Below, one piece after another: positions 48,675 to 57,160 of a stretch of DNA of 57,160 nt. Position 1 is the first letter of the stretch, and each line of letters begins with the position of its first letter. A program made the translations under genes and the position numbers. Source of the stretch: a virus; the IMG/VR virus record IMGVR_UViG_3300009151_000085, positions 1-57,160 of that record. The stretch is one strand, 5' to 3'. Below the pieces are notes generated by a model that was given only the letters and a program-made list of their open reading frames with translations, was not told where the DNA came from and made no database searches.

Positions 48675-49979
48675 TTAATATTCTAAATAAACGTTCATTT
48701 GTTGTCTAACACTTGTTGGGTTAATAACCCAAGCGGGTGTTGTCCATCTTATTTCCACTTTATCCCCAACAGTTACCGGTAATGGAGACACTAAGTCATA
48801 TGCAATATTTCCTGTCGATGCCGTATAAATGTATGTAGTCGTTATTGTTGATTGTGTGGATTGTGTTGTATTATTTATCGTGAATGTACTATATTCGGTA
48901 GCCCCAGTTTGGACTGTACCTCCTACGTTTTGACAAATATCAACTCTAACAATGTTACCCGTTTTTGGTAATATGACTCTTCTACTGTCTGACCCTGAAG
49001 TTGTTGCCGCTAGATTTATCGCATTACCAATAAAGTAAGTTTGAGTATCTGCAGGACTCGTTGAATCATGACCAAAAAATAACGCAATTGTTTGTTTTGG
49101 GTTTACCGTCACACCACTAATACTAACCGTGTTAGCGCTCAACCCACCAGTGAAGTTTGTTTGTCCACTAATAGTTCCTCCCGTGTATGTACCATTTACC
49201 CCAGAACTGCCGCTTGATCCCGACAATCCACTAGTTCCTGAAGAACCACTAGTACCGCTTGATCCCGACAATCCACTAGTTCCTGAAGAACCACTAGTAC
49301 CGCTTGATCCCGACAATCCACTAGTACCATCAATACCGCTAGTGCCTGAAGAGCCATTACCCCCAGACGCCCCATCTAAATTGGTTGTCCAAGTGGAGTG
49401 TGTTCCAGACCCTTGAGTTTCTGTTACTTCTAATTGTATCTGACCCGTAGAACCGGTATATGTCAAAACGTCACCATGAAAATGTTCCGTATTTGAAAAA
49501 GCTACGATAACATGCTGAGCAACGGTATAAGATAAATTAGGGGATGTCGTTATATTGATAGTTAACCCTGAATATAATGATGATATATTAATATTATCGA
49601 GACATGTACCAATATAGTCAGCACTAATACCCGACGACCCACTAGTTCCGTTAATTCCACTAGTACCATCAATACCTGATGTTCCACTAGTTCCGTTGAT
49701 ACCGCTAGTTCCGTCGATACCAGATGTGCCACTTGTTCCGTCAATACCACTAGTACCATTAATTCCACTAGTTCCATTAATACCGCTAGTTCCATTAATA
49801 CCGCTAGTTCCTGAACCTCCAGATGTTCCACCAAAAATAGACACTAATTGTTGTAATTCCGCTTTATACCCCGAACCGGCAGAATTTTGTGAAGTGTCTC
49901 CGGTTGTTACGATATATATCAACGTTGTTGGTGTTATTGCCGTTGTTGATGCTAATGTTTTATCTGTTAATCTTGCCAT
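48675..49979 (-). CDS. Tail fibre with Gly-X-Y (collagen-like) repeats, 434 aa
   Basis: The N-terminal ~50 residues look like a virion attachment part (DKTLASTTAITPTTLIYIVT). Two collagen-like blocks of GTSGIN/GIDGTS and GSSGTSGLS triplets follow (about residues 55-120 and 205-265), separated by a globular domain. The C-terminal ~170 residues form a beta-rich tip (VGDKVEIRWTTPAWVINPTS). Gly-X-Y without Pro makes a flexible trimeric stalk in phage fibres. The second block is encoded by a 45-bp tandem DNA repeat, so its length may vary. Confidence 0.85.
   Translation of the reverse strand: MARLTDKTLASTTAITPTTLIYIVTTGDTSQNSAGSGYKAELQQLVSIFGGTSGGSGTSGINGTSGINGTSGINGTSGIDGTSGTSGIDGTSGINGTSGTSGIDGTSGINGTSGSSGISADYIGTCLDNINISSLYSGLTINITTSPNLSYTVAQHVIVAFSNTEHFHGDVLTYTGSTGQIQLEVTETQGSGTHSTWTTNLDGASGGNGSSGTSGIDGTSGLSGSSGTSGSSGTSGLSGSSGTSGSSGTSGLSGSSGSSGVNGTYTGGTISGQTNFTGGLSANTVSISGVTVNPKQTIALFFGHDSTSPADTQTYFIGNAINLAATTSGSDSRRVILPKTGNIVRVDICQNVGGTVQTGATEYSTFTINNTTQSTQSTITTTYIYTASTGNIAYDLVSPLPVTVGDKVEIRWTTPAWVINPTSVRQQMNVYLEY
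49210..49320 (-). repeat. 45-bp tandem repeat in the fibre gene
   Basis: A 45-bp unit starting at 49210, 49255 and 49300 (last copy partial) is identical over the parts compared. It encodes GSSGTSGLS-type triplets. Slippage here would lengthen or shorten the stalk. Confidence 0.75.
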
Positions 49980-49999
49980 TTTATTTTTTATATAGTCTT

Positions 50000-50299
50000 T
50001 TATTGGAAATCAAATTCATCCCCATCTTGAAATTCAGCATATCCTCCGTCTTGATATTGTAAAGTTAATGCACTTACCGAGTTACAATAAATACAACCAG
50101 TATCATCGATAACTCTGATGGCGTAAATGATATTATTCTCATATTCAGAAGGTAAAGTAAAACTGTACGGTAAAGATGATGTTGTGTCATAATAAACACA
50201 GGTGGCGGTACTATCGCAGGAATCACATATCCATATGTCCAGTGGTAGTATACCTGTTGTTGATGTTAATGAAACTATTGTCCCCATATTATTTAACAA
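50000..50299 (-). CDS. Small tail surface protein, 99 aa
   Basis: A single SprB-like module (TSTTGILPLDIWICDSCDST, then FTLPSEYENNIIYAIRVIDD) is followed by a TGCIYC motif and an acidic tail (DGGYAEFQDGDEFDFQ). The Cys pairs IWICDSCD and CIYC may form disulfides. It overlaps the upstream gene by 7 nt, so it is co-translated with it. The same layout recurs in 54707-54994. Confidence 0.7.
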   Translation of the reverse strand: MLNNMGTIVSLTSTTGILPLDIWICDSCDSTATCVYYDTTSSLPYSFTLPSEYENNIIYAIRVIDDTGCIYCNSVSALTLQYQDGGYAEFQDGDEFDFQ

Positions 50300-51918
50300 T
50301 TACCGTTTAATGTGCAAAATTCAGTAATTTTACCATTTAAATCTACTGAATAAATTTTATTTGAATATTTAACATAACTCGTTATTACAGGAGTAACTAA
50401 AGTAGTGTCTTCATAAATATATACCCCCGTTTGTAATATCGTATCTGCAGATGAACTATAGAAAGTCATGTCGGCTCCCCCATTTACTAATTCACATGTC
50501 GGACATGAAACCGTAAACTCACCTTTCGCGTTCCAAGTACGGTAAGCGGGTCCTGGTGTTGGTGAAGGAGTTAAACAAGAAATACAAGTACTATATGTCG
50601 TTGCAGTAGCGGCAGTAAAGGCGTTAATATTTGACCATATATATCCTGCAGGTGGAACATAAGCAACATAATTCCCAACATAACTATAACAATTACCCGA
50701 CAAGTCTTTAACTACCAACCCTATATTAACATTCGAAGGTGGTGTCATATTTTGTATTATCATCGAATTATTAGTACAAGACGTAAACACAAATTGAGTA
50801 TTAGGTGCGTATGTTGGTGTTGGAGTGGATGTTGGCGTCGGTGTTGGAGTGGCGGTAGGGGTCAACGTAGGTGCTGGTGTTGGCGTTATTACCACACAAG
50901 TAGAACAACTACTTCCCGTCGATATAATCGAGGTTAATAAGTCTCCAGGACTTCCCGCATTATCCTCAGTATATGTTAAACACTTATAATCACCATTTAT
51001 AATACCAAAAAATGTTGTTCCTGAACTAATGACTCCACCAGAATAAACTAGAGGACCAGAAACGTAATAAATCTCACTACTATTACAATCAGTTAACACT
51101 TTAACATCCACACAATTAAAATTACCACTATCAATCACAAAGGTTACCCCCGAATTAATTGAGTAAGCGAACGTAGGTGTTGGTGTTGCCGTTGGTGATG
51201 GTGTTGCCGTTGGTGTCGGTGTTGTTGCACTAAAACTAATATCAACTGAGTACCCTAAACACGGATCAGGTGTTGGGGTAGGTGTTGGTGTCGGAGTGGG
51301 TGTTGCCGTTGCCGTGGGTGTCGGCGTAGGTGTCGGTATCAAACATTCGGTCAATATATCAAAATCTAAAATAGAACATGGGTCATATGGTGTTGGTGTT
51401 GGTACACAAACACCACTATAAACAATACTAGTATCTAAATCAGGACATTCATATAACGTTGGGTTAGACCCATAAAATAAACAACTTTGATTTAGTCCTG
51501 TTGAAAGACACCATCTCGTTGAATTAAAATAGATGGTTCCTCCACTAGTTCCTCCCGTCCAATAGGGATATCCATTAAATCCACCCGATACCGTATAATT
51601 ACCATTAAGTCCCGAATACGCATCTAATGGTATGCTAACACACACAATGTTTGAACAACAATTTGCCGTCATACATAGAGTGTCAGAACAATCGGTTTGT
51701 AGAGTGTATGTTCCCGTTAATTGTGTAAATGTTTCTGAACTAAACCCAGCAACGAATGATGAGACAATAGTATAACAACCATTAGGTACAACAGGATCAC
51801 CAGAAAAATGATAGGTTAAACCTACCGTCGCGGTACCTCCCGTCGCAACCCAATCACCATCATTAGTAACATACTGATAACCATCGTAACAACAACCCTG
51901 GAATAATAAATTTGCCAT
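50293..51918 (-). CDS. Tail surface protein with Thr/Pro mucin-like linkers, 541 aa
   Basis: Cys-rich beta domains (CCYDGYQYVTNDGDWVATGG at the start) alternate with three low-complexity linkers of TP and TA repeats at about residues 195-217, 234-251 and 345-372. Regular Thr-Pro alternation is typical of extended, O-glycosylated stalks. There are no enzyme motifs. TATTTATA lies 18 nt upstream. Two glycosyltransferase genes are read just before it on the same strand. Confidence 0.75.
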   Translation of the reverse strand: MANLLFQGCCYDGYQYVTNDGDWVATGGTATVGLTYHFSGDPVVPNGCYTIVSSFVAGFSSETFTQLTGTYTLQTDCSDTLCMTANCCSNIVCVSIPLDAYSGLNGNYTVSGGFNGYPYWTGGTSGGTIYFNSTRWCLSTGLNQSCLFYGSNPTLYECPDLDTSIVYSGVCVPTPTPYDPCSILDFDILTECLIPTPTPTPTATATPTPTPTPTPTPDPCLGYSVDISFSATTPTPTATPSPTATPTPTFAYSINSGVTFVIDSGNFNCVDVKVLTDCNSSEIYYVSGPLVYSGGVISSGTTFFGIINGDYKCLTYTEDNAGSPGDLLTSIISTGSSCSTCVVITPTPAPTLTPTATPTPTPTSTPTPTYAPNTQFVFTSCTNNSMIIQNMTPPSNVNIGLVVKDLSGNCYSYVGNYVAYVPPAGYIWSNINAFTAATATTYSTCISCLTPSPTPGPAYRTWNAKGEFTVSCPTCELVNGGADMTFYSSSADTILQTGVYIYEDTTLVTPVITSYVKYSNKIYSVDLNGKITEFCTLNGNC

Positions 51919-51936
51919 TAAAGTTTAAACTTTATA

Positions 51937-51944
51937 TATAAATA
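51937..51944 (-). promoter_or_regulatory. Putative late motif TATTTATA
   Basis: An exact TATTTATA 18 nt before the ATG at 51918. Confidence 0.45.
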
Positions 51945-51970
51945 ATCAAAACTTTATTTTATTGAAGTAT

Positions 51971-52768
51971 TTAAGTTCCAAATATGTCAAAATATTGCCT
52001 CCAATCGGATTTAACTAGGTTATATTCAGACTTATTCTCCAGATAACAAAAATCTAAGTATTTTTCTTCACTACCAACAAACCCTCGATTTAACGACTCG
52101 TTTATTTCTTTTTTAAAACTCTCCAATAGTAAATCAATCGAATTATTATTTGGTACAAAAAAACATCCTCCATGTATGTATCTAAATTGTGATACTAAAT
52201 GGTAGTCTTTATTTGGTGTTGTAAATTCCAATTCATGACTAAAAAAAGTGATTTTATCATTAAATCCATCATTTATTTTATCCACGTTTGGGAAATCTTT
52301 TTTAATTGTCGGATCATCACTTCTAAGGATTGCCGCGTCCGCCCAAATATAAAAATCAGAATCAAAATGTTTTTTCATTATTGATTCCTGTATATAAAAC
52401 AGCTTATTAAAAATGACAATATTATATAATGGTTTTGTCATTTCTGGGACATTAAAATGTATTTTAGATTTAAACTCATCTGAAACCATAAGTTCACTTA
52501 CCGGTTTATAATACGTCTGGTGGGCAACTAAATCCTCCAATTTTTTAATTTCAAAAATGGTTTTTTCTAAGTTTGGGTCACAAACCATTCTATTTTTTTT
52601 TATCTCATCATATAACTTTTCATCGGTATATATAACCATTGGGGTGTCGTACATCAATATCGATTTCATCCAATATAGATAAGTACCGTAGGATAACTCG
52701 TATCCATCCCAAGCATCTCTACCAATATCAAATAATGCGGTAACTATTGTCGGTTTTTCAATTCTCAT
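51971..52768 (-). CDS. HtrL/YibB-like (WlaTC-type) glycosyltransferase, 265 aa
   Basis: It matches the HtrL/YibB pattern: TIVTALFDIGRDAWDGYELS at the start, PMVIYTDEKLYDEIKK, then YIWADAAILRSDDPTIK (about residues 142-158) and HGGCFFVPNNNSI. The family includes glycosyltransferases of surface polysaccharide loci. The sequence is complete, with no signal peptide, so it acts in the cytoplasm, probably during virion assembly. It overlaps the next glycosyltransferase by 4 nt, forming a pair between the tail protein genes. Confidence 0.75.
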   Translation of the reverse strand: MRIEKPTIVTALFDIGRDAWDGYELSYGTYLYWMKSILMYDTPMVIYTDEKLYDEIKKNRMVCDPNLEKTIFEIKKLEDLVAHQTYYKPVSELMVSDEFKSKIHFNVPEMTKPLYNIVIFNKLFYIQESIMKKHFDSDFYIWADAAILRSDDPTIKKDFPNVDKINDGFNDKITFFSHELEFTTPNKDYHLVSQFRYIHGGCFFVPNNNSIDLLLESFKKEINESLNRGFVGSEEKYLDFCYLENKSEYNLVKSDWRQYFDIFGT

Positions 52769-54015
52769 AATTTCCCCGTTATTTTTTCACCCCAACCTTT
52801 TGATTCTGTATGTAACCAAACAACCCATTCTGATGGTTTAATTGTTGTATTAAATTCTCTCCAAATATTAACAAAATCACCTTGTTTAGTTAAAATACCA
52901 CTAATTTCGTTCTTATCGGCATCCTTTCTAAAGATTTCATCTCCATTTTTATCTAAAAATATTACCGCCCAAAAATCGTAATCCGTGTCCGTTAAACTAC
53001 CACGATACACATCAATACAATGTTTAAAAATAGATGAAAAACTATTAACCCACTCTTCTTCGGTTTTATAATCATAGGGATTTGGTGGGTAGTGTTTATC
53101 TATGGTATATTGTTGTGTCGCTCTTTTTGAAAAAAGTAATCCAGAATAAATTTCATAATCCCTAAGTGTCCTTTCAGTTCCGAAACCGTATTTTCCGAAC
53201 TCATCTGGGTTATAAACCTCACCATCCATTGAGAATAGTTTTCTGTTTTTTAAATGTGCTGATTCATTTTTTTTACCCCACTCTTTATCGTCGTCCCAAC
53301 TTTTAACTCGGTTTTTACGAGTATATTCGTGCCAAATTAAAGTTTTGTGTGGATGAAATAAATCATACCCGTGAGTGTATGCTCTAACACCCACAGCAAT
53401 TTCTTCGCCGTGGAAATAAAATTCATTATCATGTTGTACCTCCTGACTAAAGATTCCTAATGTAAAACAAAAATGTGCTGAGTAGAATCTAGCAGGAACT
53501 GGTTCCGTTAATGTTTGCCAATTCGGAATCGTTTCGGGTAAGAAAAATACGGCACCTTCAGGTATAAATCTATCAAATGACATCCTCCAAGGATCTTGGA
53601 CTCTACCTGCCGGGTCATTCTCAGGATCAAAAGAGGAAACGTATCCAGTTAAAAGGGGTTTCTTAAATCCTTTCTTTTGTAGTTGTTTAATCATTTTAAT
53701 TAGTTCAACATCCCAATTGGGTGCGAATCTCATATGGGAATCCACTTGTAGAGTATATGTTTCTCCACTATATCTTTGTTGTAATAAGTTTCTAGCCCAA
53801 CAAGTCCCTTTAGAGTTGGAATAAAGGACATTCTCAATTCTAAATCCTTCGTCATTTTGGTATTCATCAATATTAAATTCATCGTCTGGGTGAAATTGAT
53901 TACAAACACCAAACACTAAATTTTTAGGGTGTTTAGCGTTTTTAATACAGTCTTTAATTGTTATATTAAGTTGGGGATCTCGATAGGCAGCAATTTGAAT
54001 AAAAATTGTATTCAT
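52765..54015 (-). CDS. GlcNAc-type polypeptide glycosyltransferase, 416 aa
   Basis: The N-terminal ~290 residues follow the eukaryote-like GlcNAc-transferase family (Skp1/mucin type): IFIQIAAYRDPQLNITIKDC, SKGTCWARNLLQQRYSGETY, the metal/sugar motif LQVDSHMRFAPNWD (about residues 90-103), PARFYSAHFCFTLGIF and FHGEEIAVGVRAYTHGYDLF. The C-terminal ~120 residues form a beta-rich domain with FWAVIFLDKNGDEIF and WVVWLHTESKGWGEK. Known relatives add GlcNAc to hydroxyl groups of proteins. In a phage tail operon, the likely target is a Thr/Pro-rich fibre. Confidence 0.8.
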   Translation of the reverse strand: MNTIFIQIAAYRDPQLNITIKDCIKNAKHPKNLVFGVCNQFHPDDEFNIDEYQNDEGFRIENVLYSNSKGTCWARNLLQQRYSGETYTLQVDSHMRFAPNWDVELIKMIKQLQKKGFKKPLLTGYVSSFDPENDPAGRVQDPWRMSFDRFIPEGAVFFLPETIPNWQTLTEPVPARFYSAHFCFTLGIFSQEVQHDNEFYFHGEEIAVGVRAYTHGYDLFHPHKTLIWHEYTRKNRVKSWDDDKEWGKKNESAHLKNRKLFSMDGEVYNPDEFGKYGFGTERTLRDYEIYSGLLFSKRATQQYTIDKHYPPNPYDYKTEEEWVNSFSSIFKHCIDVYRGSLTDTDYDFWAVIFLDKNGDEIFRKDADKNEISGILTKQGDFVNIWREFNTTIKPSEWVVWLHTESKGWGEKITGKL

Positions 54016-54099
54016 GTTTAATTTTTATTCAAAAAATAACGTAAATCCAACAAAAAGGGTAGTAATAATTAAAATTTACGAATATTTTAGTTTACGTCG

Positions 54100-54705
54100 T
54101 TACGGATAACAAGTCGTTGTTACAGATTTTGCTAATATAGTACCTACAGAGTCTTTTACAACTAACCAATAGGTGTCGTCAGCCAAACTAGAAACCCCAT
54201 AACTAATATTACCAACGTTTAATATCCATGACGTGTTTAATAACGCGGCAGCTTGGGTTGAGAATACGGTAGATCCACCATCATAAGGCGGAACCCCTCC
54301 TGTTATAGTGTTAAGTTGGACAAGGATACCTGAAGGTAATGAACAAATAACTAAGGTTTGGAAATCGAGGGGAGCCAGTGTTGGGGTAGGTGTTGGCGTT
54401 GGTGTTGCTGTTGCCGTAGGTGTTGGTGTCGCAGTTGGCGTGGCTGTCGGGGTTGGTGTCGCCGTAGGGGTTGGTGTTGGTGTTGGTATACAAGTAACGT
54501 CCATAACATCCGTACACCCAATACTATTAATAATCTTCACCTTTAGAGGGTCAACACCTGGAAAAAAATTATTACTATCAATGGTTATTGTTGGTGGTAT
54601 AGTGGTAACTCCAGACACATAAAAGCAACCCGTTAACCCCGAATCACATAAATAAATGTCATATGGTCCATTACCATTTGTAACCCCCGTTATTTCAATA
54701 ATCAT
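54100..54705 (-). CDS. Tail surface protein with Thr/Pro/Ala linker, 201 aa
   Basis: The N-terminal half is a single SprB-like module ([20 protein letters not shown], then [20 protein letters not shown]). Next comes a 35-residue block of TPTPTA repeats (about 78-112), and then a second globular module ([36 protein letters not shown]). A 94-base gap separates it from the GlcNAc-type transferase gene downstream. It is a clear candidate substrate. Confidence 0.7.
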   Translation of the reverse strand: MIIEITGVTNGNGPYDIYLCDSGLTGCFYVSGVTTIPPTITIDSNNFFPGVDPLKVKIINSIGCTDVMDVTCIPTPTPTPTATPTPTATPTATPTPTATATPTPTPTPTLAPLDFQTLVICSLPSGILVQLNTITGGVPPYDGGSTVFSTQAAALLNTSWILNVGNISYGVSSLADDTYWLVVKDSVGTILAKSVTTTCYP

Positions 54706-54706
54706 T

Positions 54707-54994
54707 TTATATCCATACTAATTCATCCCCACTTTCTGTGGTTATTATGAGTTCAGTCTCAGTTAAAATAAAGAAAGTATCAATATCACAATAAATGTAC
54801 TTAAATGTGAGACACCCCGTACTGTCAACAATTTTAATTATTAGAGTTTGTGCTCCAGAAAAAAAAGAATTAAAATAATACGTCCCCCCTGTTGGTCCTA
54901 ACAAAAAACAGTTATTCATGTTTTCATCACACACATAAAGACTATATGGTGGTGTCCCACCAACAATATTAGATATATCTATGGAGTATGGCAT
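54707..54994 (-). CDS. Small SprB-like tail protein, 95 aa
   Basis: One SprB-like module, [20 protein letters not shown] with [20 protein letters not shown], is followed by the acidic tail [11 protein letters not shown]. Cys pairs CDENMNNC and CLTFKYIYC suggest disulfides. It lies 1 nt upstream of 54705 and 3 nt after the large SprB-like gene. The same design is found in 50000-50299, so the two may be duplicates. Confidence 0.7.
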   Translation of the reverse strand: MPYSIDISNIVGGTPPYSLYVCDENMNNCFLLGPTGGTYYFNSFFSGAQTLIIKIVDSTGCLTFKYIYCDIDTFFILTETELIITTESGDELVWI

Positions 54995-54997
54995 CTT

Positions 54998-57160
54998 TTA
55001 ACAAGTGTATTTTAATATGATTTTACCTAGATTGTTTACTTTAGTTATCGTTCTCGACCCAACAATTGGACAATCATTAGATAAGAACATAACTCCCCAC
55101 CCACCGCTGGATGGTCCATAATTAACCGCTAAACCACCTATATTTGTCGTCAATGCTGCGTCCAAATAAATAACGTCACCAACATTTAAAGTTAATCCCG
55201 TAGTGTAGAATTGTGTTGAGCAATTTACTTCACTACAAGCCAGACCAGCGTATGGTTGTGAAACCATATTACCAGTACCGTACCATGTTGTGTAGCTCGG
55301 CATACCTGTAGGTGTAGGTGTTGGCGTTGGTGTTGCCGTAGGTATTGGTGTTGGACATGGATGTACACTTAAACAACTAGGACAATCCACATATGTAGTA
55401 CCACCATCCCAAGTCAGAGTTGCTGGTCCAACACTAGCTGATGATTTTTGATAACATTTACCATTAGTACCCACAATTCTAGTACCCGTAGCAAAAACTG
55501 CAGGTAACCCCATAATACCATCACTATCCAATACACAACAAGCCTTCACAAAGAAAAGTGGGTATGGTACTGCTGTTGGTGTAGGTGTCGGTGCCGGTAA
55601 AACACCTTCACAACTTATATCGTAATTTATTTCAAGTTCTAAAACAAACTCACCATTACCAATTGGGTCAATCCCCCCGTTGGTGCAATTAGATTTTATG
55701 GTTAACGTATTATTTAATAAATTAACATCATAACTACCAACTTCGGGTATTGACGCTAAAATCGTTTCAATAGATTCTCTCCAAATCTCGTCATTAGCAA
55801 TAACAAAACTCTGACTATAACCACTACCGTTTAGAGTTATATTACAATTTAAAGTTACCGAATTTAATATACAATTAGTATAACCGGTGGTTAAATCTAA
55901 AAACCCTTCACTTAACATTTCTGATATACCTCTTTTTGTTCCCGTTGTTGTTGTGAACTGAGAACTACAGATACTATAAGTGGTATCACCAGTAACCAGT
56001 GTCGATGTACAATCTATTGTAAAATTGTGGTATTTTGTACATCCACTACCATCAACCACTTCGACACTATATGATCCACCAGTAAGGTTATTTACGGTAT
56101 TACCGGTTTCACCTATAGGTACGTTATTTGACCATATATATGTGAATGGTGGCTCACCACCAAAAATTATAACATTTGCAGAACCCGCTCCACCACCTTG
56201 GCAATCGTTAGTTAAAATGGAACTATTTAAAGTCCCACCCAAAGCGATTGTAAATGTTTTACTGACAGTACAATTACTCTCATCGGTAACATTTAAAGTA
56301 TAAGTTCCAGCCACTAAATTAGTATATGTAAATGCGGATAAATTAATGTCATACACTTGCTGTCCATTACTTAACGAATAATCTAATAATCCGTTACCCG
56401 TATCCCAATTAGTGTAGCCAGTACCCACGTTAATCATCGCAACCCCATTTGGTGTTCCACACGTTGATCCGGTTAATGAAACATTAACTGAAAACTTCTC
56501 TTGTGACGAAACAACAATAGTTTCACTATATATACATGTCGTGTTTTGTCCCGATATGAATAGTAGGTATGTATCGTTAGGTAAATTATCAAATAAGTTC
56601 GTTTGATTTGTCGATACGGTATTTCTAACTTCATTGGTTGTTAGTCCCGTTAATGCGTATATATAATTCCCAAAAGTTCCGTTTAATGTTGTACTAATTT
56701 TACCGGAGTTTTGATTACAAACAGAATTAGTGATAGTATTACTTACATTATAAAATCCGTTTTGAGATATTAGAAACCCACCAACAACTAGCTCACAAAA
56801 GTTAGCATCTCTAATATTCACAACATATGAACCACTCGCTAAATTATCCAATGTAAAACTATTAGATAACGTGTAACCAACAGTTCCAGTGTTTGCCGAA
56901 TAATAAAAAGGTGCGGTACCTCCAGTTAAATTAAATGTTAATGATCCGTCACTACCACTACAAGATGGGTTTATTGACGTTGTTAGTCCGACACCTAAAG
57001 GAAGTGCCTGTCCTATTAAAACTTGTTTTTCGGTTGTACACCCATAATAATCGGTAACTAACACAGACAAAACTCCCTGAGTTAGTCCCGTTGCCAACTG
57101 CCCCGTTTGCCCATTAGACCAAAGATAAGTAAACGGACCCGTACCTGTTGTACCAGTAAC
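54998..57160 (-). CDS. Large SprB-repeat adhesin-like tail protein, partial at the window edge
   Basis: At least four SprB-type modules are visible, e.g. LTGGTAPFYYSANTGTVGYT with LASGSYVVNIRDANFC, and GGEPPFTYIWSNNVPIGETG with LTGGSYSVEVVDGSGCT. Near the C terminus are two Thr/Pro linkers (PAPTPTPTAVP and [16 protein letters not shown]). The frame stays open to base 57160, reading TGTGPFTYLWSNGQTGQ upstream, so the start lies outside the window. The first in-frame Met-like codon (TTG at 57097) is not the true start. This looks like a phage copy of a gliding-adhesin repeat array. Confidence 0.8.
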   Translation of the reverse strand, partial: VTGTTGTGPFTYLWSNGQTGQLATGLTQGVLSVLVTDYYGCTTEKQVLIGQALPLGVGLTTSINPSCSGSDGSLTFNLTGGTAPFYYSANTGTVGYTLSNSFTLDNLASGSYVVNIRDANFCELVVGGFLISQNGFYNVSNTITNSVCNQNSGKISTTLNGTFGNYIYALTGLTTNEVRNTVSTNQTNLFDNLPNDTYLLFISGQNTTCIYSETIVVSSQEKFSVNVSLTGSTCGTPNGVAMINVGTGYTNWDTGNGLLDYSLSNGQQVYDINLSAFTYTNLVAGTYTLNVTDESNCTVSKTFTIALGGTLNSSILTNDCQGGGAGSANVIIFGGEPPFTYIWSNNVPIGETGNTVNNLTGGSYSVEVVDGSGCTKYHNFTIDCTSTLVTGDTTYSICSSQFTTTTGTKRGISEMLSEGFLDLTTGYTNCILNSVTLNCNITLNGSGYSQSFVIANDEIWRESIETILASIPEVGSYDVNLLNNTLTIKSNCTNGGIDPIGNGEFVLELEINYDISCEGVLPAPTPTPTAVPYPLFFVKACCVLDSDGIMGLPAVFATGTRIVGTNGKCYQKSSASVGPATLTWDGGTTYVDCPSCLSVHPCPTPIPTATPTPTPTPTGMPSYTTWYGTGNMVSQPYAGLACSEVNCSTQFYTTGLTLNVGDVIYLDAALTTNIGGLAVNYGPSSGGWGVMFLSNDCPIVGSRTITKVNNLGKIILKYTC

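Noticed and set aside
49200-49345. Possible CRISPR array
   Set aside because: Repeats are adjacent without spacers and keep the reading frame of the fibre; no cas genes in the window.
49129-49834. Frames rich in Pro/Leu/Val on both strands
   Set aside because: Products of reading the Gly-X-Y repeat in other frames.
50752-50937. Cys/Arg/Trp-rich frame on the plus strand
   Set aside because: Antisense to the Thr/Pro repeats; composition is a repeat artefact.
54016-54099. Promoter upstream of the GlcNAc-type transferase (TATTTTTTG)
   Set aside because: One base too long for TAnnTTTG and no -33 box at the right distance.
54308-54622. Gly/Val-rich frames on the plus strand
   Set aside because: Antisense to the TPTA repeat of 54100-54705.

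Overview
The window looks like part of the genome of a large, AT-rich tailed phage (Caudoviricetes, T4-like in its replication and recombination genes) infecting a Bacteroidota host. Host evidence: several intergenic regions carry the Bacteroidota vegetative promoter (TTTG or TTG, 19-20 nt, TAnnTTTG); there is a primary-type sigma factor of Bacteroidota size, a Bacteroidota-type histone H1-like protein, and tail proteins built from SprB-type repeats. No rRNA, ribosomal or central-metabolism genes are present, and most genes lie on the minus strand in tight, overlapping operons.

Layout. 1-9.4 kb is accessory: a TnpB-only IS605-type element, a free-standing homing endonuclease, a DUF192 protein, a DHH phosphoesterase, several small proteins sharing one N-terminal leader, a tRNA-Met-like gene, and about 0.9 kb of GC-richer noncoding DNA with its own promoter and terminator. 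9.4-17.4 kb holds a DNA methyltransferase, many small unknown genes, a DUF3310 protein, a glutaredoxin and an attC-like long hairpin. 17.4-25 kb has a PcfJ-like protein, a leucine-rich-repeat protein, a Dam-type methylase, DnaJ and a histone H1-like protein. 25-31 kb is probably head and lysis related. 31-44.7 kb is the information-processing block: sigma factor, small ncRNA, adenine methylase, gp46/gp47 (Rad50/Mre11) pair, PD-(D/E)XK nuclease, DnaG-type primase and RuvC-like resolvase. 44.7-57.2 kb encodes virion surface proteins with SprB-like, Gly-X-Y and Thr/Pro repeats, and two glycosyltransferases sit among them.

Two window-wide patterns stand out. First, about a dozen otherwise unrelated proteins begin with a short amphipathic leader ending in [K/R]-x-[ILV]-[ILV]-x-E, for example KRIVEE, RRVIKEQ and VRILKEN. 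This resembles the T4 capsid-targeting sequence cut by the prohead protease after L/I-x-E, so these proteins may be packaged internal head proteins. Second, many of the same genes, plus the first genes of tail operons, are preceded by TATTTATA or TATTTATT on the coding strand, often exactly 4 nt before ATG. This differs from the TAnnTTTG promoters and may be the late promoter or a late translation signal.

Other points of interest are a candidate large ornate RNA upstream of the tRNA, a leader hairpin with compensatory changes shared by two promoters, a 0.14-kb ncRNA next to the sigma gene, an amidase-like protein with no histidine, and a possible system for glycosylating Thr/Pro-rich tail fibres. 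All functional calls come from reading motifs; no database search was run.
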